A stretch of DNA of 64,000 nucleotides from Paraburkholderia sp. PREW-6R (GTDB taxonomy: Bacteria; Pseudomonadota; Gammaproteobacteria; Burkholderiales; Burkholderiaceae), in the NCBI RefSeq assembly GCF_039621805.1, contig NZ_CP155075.1, positions 496,001-560,000 on the forward strand, read 5' to 3'. Shown piece by piece: positions 60,738-64,000 of the stretch. Position 1 is the first letter of the stretch. The number at the start of each line of letters is the position of its first letter. The notes below the pieces were generated by a model. That model did no database searches and was not told where the DNA came from. It saw only the letters and a list, made by a program, of their open reading frames with translations. The translations under genes and the position numbers were made by a program.

Positions 60738-62122
60738 GGTTGTCTCCCTGTGAGCGTTAGTTCTTCAAGAGACCTGTACAGGGGGTCGACATCGCCGCCA
60801 CGAAACCTGGTGAACGCGCTCAGGAGTTGCTGTTGCTGAAAAGACGTCACAGTACCGTCTGTAACCGCAATAAATTTCCTTTCCACCTCGTCGTCAGAAA
60901 GGGGGGCGCTTGCTTCACCGCAAGGCGCGGTCACCTCCGATACATAACGGATGCCGCCGCTTAAAATAACAACCCGGGCGAGAGTCTCGGCAGGGAAGCG
61001 CTGGTCGAGTTCCGTATCTAAAGTCAGTCTGACTTTCGATGCAATCGCCGTCGCCTGTTCGTCACCGAGCGCGTCGACGGTAAGAGGGAGCAATGATTGC
61101 GCCCCGCGCGTTGCCACAAGTCCAAGACAATAGGGGATGCTGTACTGAATTTCTGTCAGGTTCAGCGGCTCGCGGCTGTTGGATATGCGCAATGCGCCGC
61201 TATAGGTCTGGACCTCGATGGCTTGGATCTCGTGCGGACAAATACGATGTTGTCCCAACAGCTTGAGCATCGCATCAAGCGGTGCGTGCACGTGGCGGCA
61301 GCATGAATAAAGTTTGAAATAGACGTGCTCAATATGGGATGCCAGCCCAAGCTGGAAGTCTTTTGGAAATCGATAATGCTGCATGCTGTCAAGCACGTTC
61401 CGCGGGCCAGTATGGCCGGCCTCCGCAAGCCCCAAGGCAACGAGGCCTGTGACCACAGACCAGGGGATGCCTTCCTTGACGTCACTTCCTTCCGGACTCG
61501 GCGTCCGGGAAGGCGCGCTGGAAAACAGCTGGTTCGGCGCACTCTCCCCTGCGATAGCCAGCGCATGAGCTAGTAGATCACGACTTGTCCCACGCAGGGC
61601 CGCTGCTGTCGCAACTACTGCATACGCGGACCATGTACCGGTATTGCCATAGGTCAGACGAGCGGCGCCAACTGACACGCCCACCTCGTAGCCGATCACG
61701 ATCGAATTGAGAAGGGCGTCAACTGGCGCACAGATTTCATTTGCGACGGCCAAGGCGGTCGGGATCACTGCCGCGCCCGGATGACCTCGAGCCAGGCGAT
61801 GACCGTCATCTATATCTAGCGCGGCGGCAGCTGCACTGTTAGCCCACGCCGCAGCCAACACAGAAGAACGTTGCCCGGTGAACCAGATGGGCGCCCGCCC
61901 TTCGCCCATCATCGCGCGGCCCGTGTTCCGGACTGCGGCGACCCCTGTCTCGTGCAGGCCTGCGATTGCTGCGCCTACTAGATCGAGCAGGCAGCGCAAT
62001 GCAGCGTGGGTCGCTGCCGTAGAAGCTCGACGCTGTCGAGCTGCGTCTACATAACTGCATATTTGCTCAATAATCGCAGGCGGACGGCCTTGCCCGACGA
62101 TCAGATCTGTCCGCTGGCTCAC
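60734..62122 (-). CDS. MmgE/PrpD family protein
   Basis: A 462-residue protein of the family that includes 2-methylcitrate dehydratase and cis-aconitate decarboxylase. Texts: LRCLLDLVGAAIAGLHETGV, NSAAAAALDIDDGHRLARGHPGAAVI, IVIGYEVGVSVGAARLTYGN, SCCRHVHAPLDAMLKLL and RNVLDSMQHYRFPKD. DIDDGH and the GHPGAAVIP loop are the active-site region. Substrates include methylcitrate, itaconate precursors and tartrate-like acids. The coupling to an amidase and to a solute-binding protein suggests a catabolic route for an amide of an unsaturated or hydroxy acid. It overlaps the binding protein gene by four bases. Confidence 0.9.
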   Translation of the reverse strand: MSQRTDLIVGQGRPPAIIEQICSYVDAARQRRASTAATHAALRCLLDLVGAAIAGLHETGVAAVRNTGRAMMGEGRAPIWFTGQRSSVLAAAWANSAAAAALDIDDGHRLARGHPGAAVIPTALAVANEICAPVDALLNSIVIGYEVGVSVGAARLTYGNTGTWSAYAVVATAAALRGTSRDLLAHALAIAGESAPNQLFSSAPSRTPSPEGSDVKEGIPWSVVTGLVALGLAEAGHTGPRNVLDSMQHYRFPKDFQLGLASHIEHVYFKLYSCCRHVHAPLDAMLKLLGQHRICPHEIQAIEVQTYSGALRISNSREPLNLTEIQYSIPYCLGLVATRGAQSLLPLTVDALGDEQATAIASKVRLTLDTELDQRFPAETLARVVILSGGIRYVSEVTAPCGEASAPLSDDEVERKFIAVTDGTVTSFQQQQLLSAFTRFRGGDVDPLYRSLEELTLTGRQP

Positions 62123-63150
62123 TTTTCAACTTCCCTGTTCCAGCGCTCTGTCCATGCGGTGCGATTCGCATTGATCGTGTTTATGTCCGTGCGGATGAGC
62201 TTCTGCACGCTTTCTGGGCCATAGACCACGTCGGCCGCAATCGCGGGAGCCAACTTTGTTTCCTTGTTGACGGGCCCGAGGCCCGTCGCCGCGGTGAAGA
62301 TTGCCTGCACGTCCGGGCTTAAAAGATACTGAATGAATGCCTGTGCCTGTTGTGGAAGAGGCGCACCCTGAACAGGGCAAACTTCGCTGAGAATCATCAG
62401 CGCGCCCTCTTTCGGGTACACGAACTTGACCGGGGCCCCCTGCATCAACATAGCCCGCACGCGACCGTTCCCCCACACACCCAAAGCCGCGTCGCCTGTT
62501 TGCAGTAGCTCAGCCATCTTGCCGGGAGACGGTTCCCAATCCAGTACGTCTGGCGAAATTCGCTTCATGGTCGCGAAGCCGGGATCAATCTTGTTCTCGC
62601 CGCCACCGTTCAGACGTGCTTCCATCACTAACGCGAGCAGGCCGAAGCCATTCGTGATTGGTGGAATGACAATCTTTCCGGCATAACGCTTGTCCTCCAG
62701 ATCTTTCCAGGATGTCGGCGCAGCCCAGCCATTTTTCGCGAAGATCTGCGTGTTGTAGACGAGCCCCGTCGCGCCATATCCGAGACCTATGGCCTCGCCG
62801 TTGGCGCGCTTTGCACTCGGATAAACATTTTTGGAGTTTGGCCCGTCCTCCACCTTGGCGCACAGCCCGGCCTGAATTGCCAGGCTCATCGGCGCGTCGT
62901 CGATGATTGCAACAGAGATGGACTGCCGTCCCTTTTGAGCCTGAAGTTTAGCAAGCGTGTCAGTAGAGTTCGCGGGAACGTAGACCACTTTCACGCCCGT
63001 CTTTGCCTCGAACGGAGGTACGATTTTTTCGCGGAACGCCTTCTCAACGTCGCCGCCAAAGCCAGCCACGTACATTGTCGTGTCTGCGGCATGAGCACTG
63101 GTGGCCCCCATCAGCGCCATAAAGCTCAAGATACTCATATGTGTGCGCAT
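62119..63150 (-). CDS. ABC transporter substrate-binding protein (polyamine/iron-type)
   Basis: A 343-residue periplasmic binding protein. The signal peptide is MRTHMSILSFMALMGATSAHA before ADTTMY (cleavage AHA-AD; 21 residues, in two parts MRTHMSILSFM and ALMGATSAHA). Then come FGGDVEKAFREKIVPPFEAK, VYVPANSTDTLAKLQAQKG, GLGYGATGLVYNTQIFAKNG and GDAALGVWGNGRVRAMLMQG, of the PotD-like extracellular binding class. The ATG at 63150 is preferred; the frame extends ten codons to 63180. Permease and ATPase genes are not next to it on the visible side, so they may lie beyond 64000 or be shared. The stop overlaps the MmgE/PrpD start, so uptake and enzyme are coupled. Confidence 0.88.
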   Translation of the reverse strand: MRTHMSILSFMALMGATSAHAADTTMYVAGFGGDVEKAFREKIVPPFEAKTGVKVVYVPANSTDTLAKLQAQKGRQSISVAIIDDAPMSLAIQAGLCAKVEDGPNSKNVYPSAKRANGEAIGLGYGATGLVYNTQIFAKNGWAAPTSWKDLEDKRYAGKIVIPPITNGFGLLALVMEARLNGGGENKIDPGFATMKRISPDVLDWEPSPGKMAELLQTGDAALGVWGNGRVRAMLMQGAPVKFVYPKEGALMILSEVCPVQGAPLPQQAQAFIQYLLSPDVQAIFTAATGLGPVNKETKLAPAIAADVVYGPESVQKLIRTDINTINANRTAWTERWNREVEK

Positions 63151-63308
63151 GCGATTCTCACTTTCCCGAGGTTCGGCCAAAAAAAGGCGTGAGCGGACTG
63201 GCTCGACGGCCTGGATGGGGAAAGTTTAGGGACTCTGTCCCCCTCAGAAAAGACGATTTAGGCACGCTGCTTATGCCCAGACGTTATGGATCAGGTCCGC
63301 GTTCATTT

Positions 63309-64000
63309 TCAATCTTTCATCATTTGGTTACTCACCTCCATCGCAAACGCCCTTGCGAGGGATGAGGGCGGCGCGACATCCGGGAAAATGATTGCGTAGC
63401 GTGAAACAGGGCCGCCTTTCAGGGGCCTCGCGATGACCTTGCTCACATCGAACGACTCGATCGTCAGAGCCGAAAGAATCGATATGCCAATGCCGGCCGC
63501 GACGAGACCAGCTGCCACCAGCGAGCTGTGCGTTTCGGCAATAACATTGGCCGACGCGCTAGCCTCTGAAAAAGCATCGTCAATCTGATAGCGCACATAG
63601 CTGTGCTGTGAAAGCATCACCATGCGCTCGCCGTCGAGATCGGAGATATGCACGCGCTCCTGAGCGGCAAGCCGGTGCTCAGGCGGCATGATTACCGCGG
63701 CTTCTACCGGCGGCAGCGCTTCAATCGTGATTGCCGCTCGCGAGATTGGCAGTTCGACAAGGCCGACATCAAACTGGCCCGTTGAGACCAACTCGGCGAT
63801 CTGTCGCGATGGCAGGCTATGTACTGTGGTAGTTACCGACGGCCTCAACGCCAGGAACGCCTGCAATGCACGCGGCATAACAGAAAGCGCGAAAGCAGGC
63901 AGGGTGGCCACGCGCAACGCGCCAGCTCGCTGGAAGCGAATGTCCTGGGCCACTTGTCCGATCCGCTCCGCCCCGACATACACCTTTTCGACCTCTCGAA
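63309..64000 (-). CDS. LysR family regulator (5' end beyond window)
   Basis: About 230 codons of a LysR effector domain open to the right edge. It starts within the linker (REVEKVYVGAERIGQVAQDI) and has LRVATLPAFALSVMPRALQA, FDVGLVELPISRAAITIEAL, AVIMPPEHRLAAQERVHISD and the hinge LVAAGLVAAGIGISILSALT. The DNA-binding domain lies outside the window. It is on the same strand as, and 158 bp upstream of, the binding protein gene. It resembles regulators of amino-acid or amide catabolism such as the AphB/LrhA-like group with the SQHSYVRYQIDDAF text, and is the likely regulator of the PrpD-amidase string. Confidence 0.88.
   Translation of the reverse strand, partial: REVEKVYVGAERIGQVAQDIRFQRAGALRVATLPAFALSVMPRALQAFLALRPSVTTTVHSLPSRQIAELVSTGQFDVGLVELPISRAAITIEALPPVEAAVIMPPEHRLAAQERVHISDLDGERMVMLSQHSYVRYQIDDAFSEASASANVIAETHSSLVAAGLVAAGIGISILSALTIESFDVSKVIARPLKGGPVSRYAIIFPDVAPPSSLARAFAMEVSNQMMKD

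Noticed and set aside
1-64000. CRISPR arrays, tRNA or rRNA genes, replication origins
   Set aside because: No regularly spaced repeats, cloverleaf-like sequence, rRNA text or iteron cluster was noticed on reading the window.

Overview
The window looks like an accessory region of a Burkholderiaceae genome (Paraburkholderia/Caballeronia/Burkholderia type). This rests on the high GC content, the codon use, the Gram-negative porins, the DUF3100 and DUF1446 gene families and the great number of LysR regulators: nine in 64 kb, one of them partial. I see no rRNA, tRNA, ribosomal or core housekeeping genes. The layout of small regulated catabolic cassettes, transporters and decayed insertion sequences fits a secondary replicon (chromid or megaplasmid). 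That replicon assignment is an inference.

Layout. 0-3.6 kb: the edge of a solute-binding protein gene, an internally deleted M20 hydrolase, a LysR gene, a cytochrome c/LacI double remnant and a repeat fragment. 3.6-7.3 kb: a D-tartrate cassette (dicarboxylate symporter and D-tartrate dehydratase, with a divergent LysR). 7.3-9.4 kb: a SET-domain protein, a coiled-coil orphan and a glycosyltransferase remnant at an IS end. 9.4-14.3 kb: a divergent LysR with a beta-hydroxyacid dehydrogenase, an aldehyde dehydrogenase and a DUF3100 membrane protein. 14.3-18.4 kb: a diguanylate cyclase, then a decayed IS-like element flanked by a broken HD-GYP gene and a truncated CtaG gene. 18.3-22 kb: an M20 amidohydrolase overlapping an MFS transporter, with a divergent LysR. 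22-27.6 kb: a broken porin carrying a 49-bp exact copy of aldehyde dehydrogenase DNA, a chemoreceptor, a frameshifted helix-turn-helix protein and a solute-binding lipoprotein. 27.9-32 kb: a divergent LysR with an aldehyde dehydrogenase, a CMD-family protein and a quinone oxidoreductase. 32.4-34.3 kb: a duplicated-domain lipoprotein and a porin remnant. 34.3-39.5 kb: a divergent LysR with a split AtuA module, an amidohydrolase and an MFS transporter. 39.8-44.2 kb: a LysR, a CoA transferase, an HMG-CoA-lyase-type enzyme and a truncated MFS transporter.

44.2-51.4 kb is the mobile, lower-GC part. It starts with a caspase-EAD1 remnant (a bacterial immunity or cell-death effector type) fused to the cut MFS gene. 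A MITE-like element, a small tyrosine phosphatase, a GNAT acetyltransferase with a duplicated tail, an Imm50-like protein, an orphan of unknown function, a large tyrosine recombinase with a helix-hairpin-helix region and a third copy of the dispersed repeat follow. 51.6-58.4 kb: a divergent LysR with a complete ABC importer, a LOG-type nucleotide-processing protein and a porin. 59.1-64 kb: a LysR (partial), a solute-binding protein, an MmgE/PrpD protein, an AtzG-like small subunit and an amidase, in one translationally coupled string.

Most cassettes have the same logic: a LysR sensor next to an uptake system and two or three enzymes acting on carboxylates, CoA-esters or amides. Around them are at least ten broken genes, several cut exactly at IS-like ends or illegitimate junctions. 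The strongest candidates for a second look are the caspase-EAD1 graveyard at 44-48 kb, the dispersed 0.84-kb repeat with IS-type ends, the ABC-LOG-porin cluster and the asymmetrically decayed two-domain lipoprotein.
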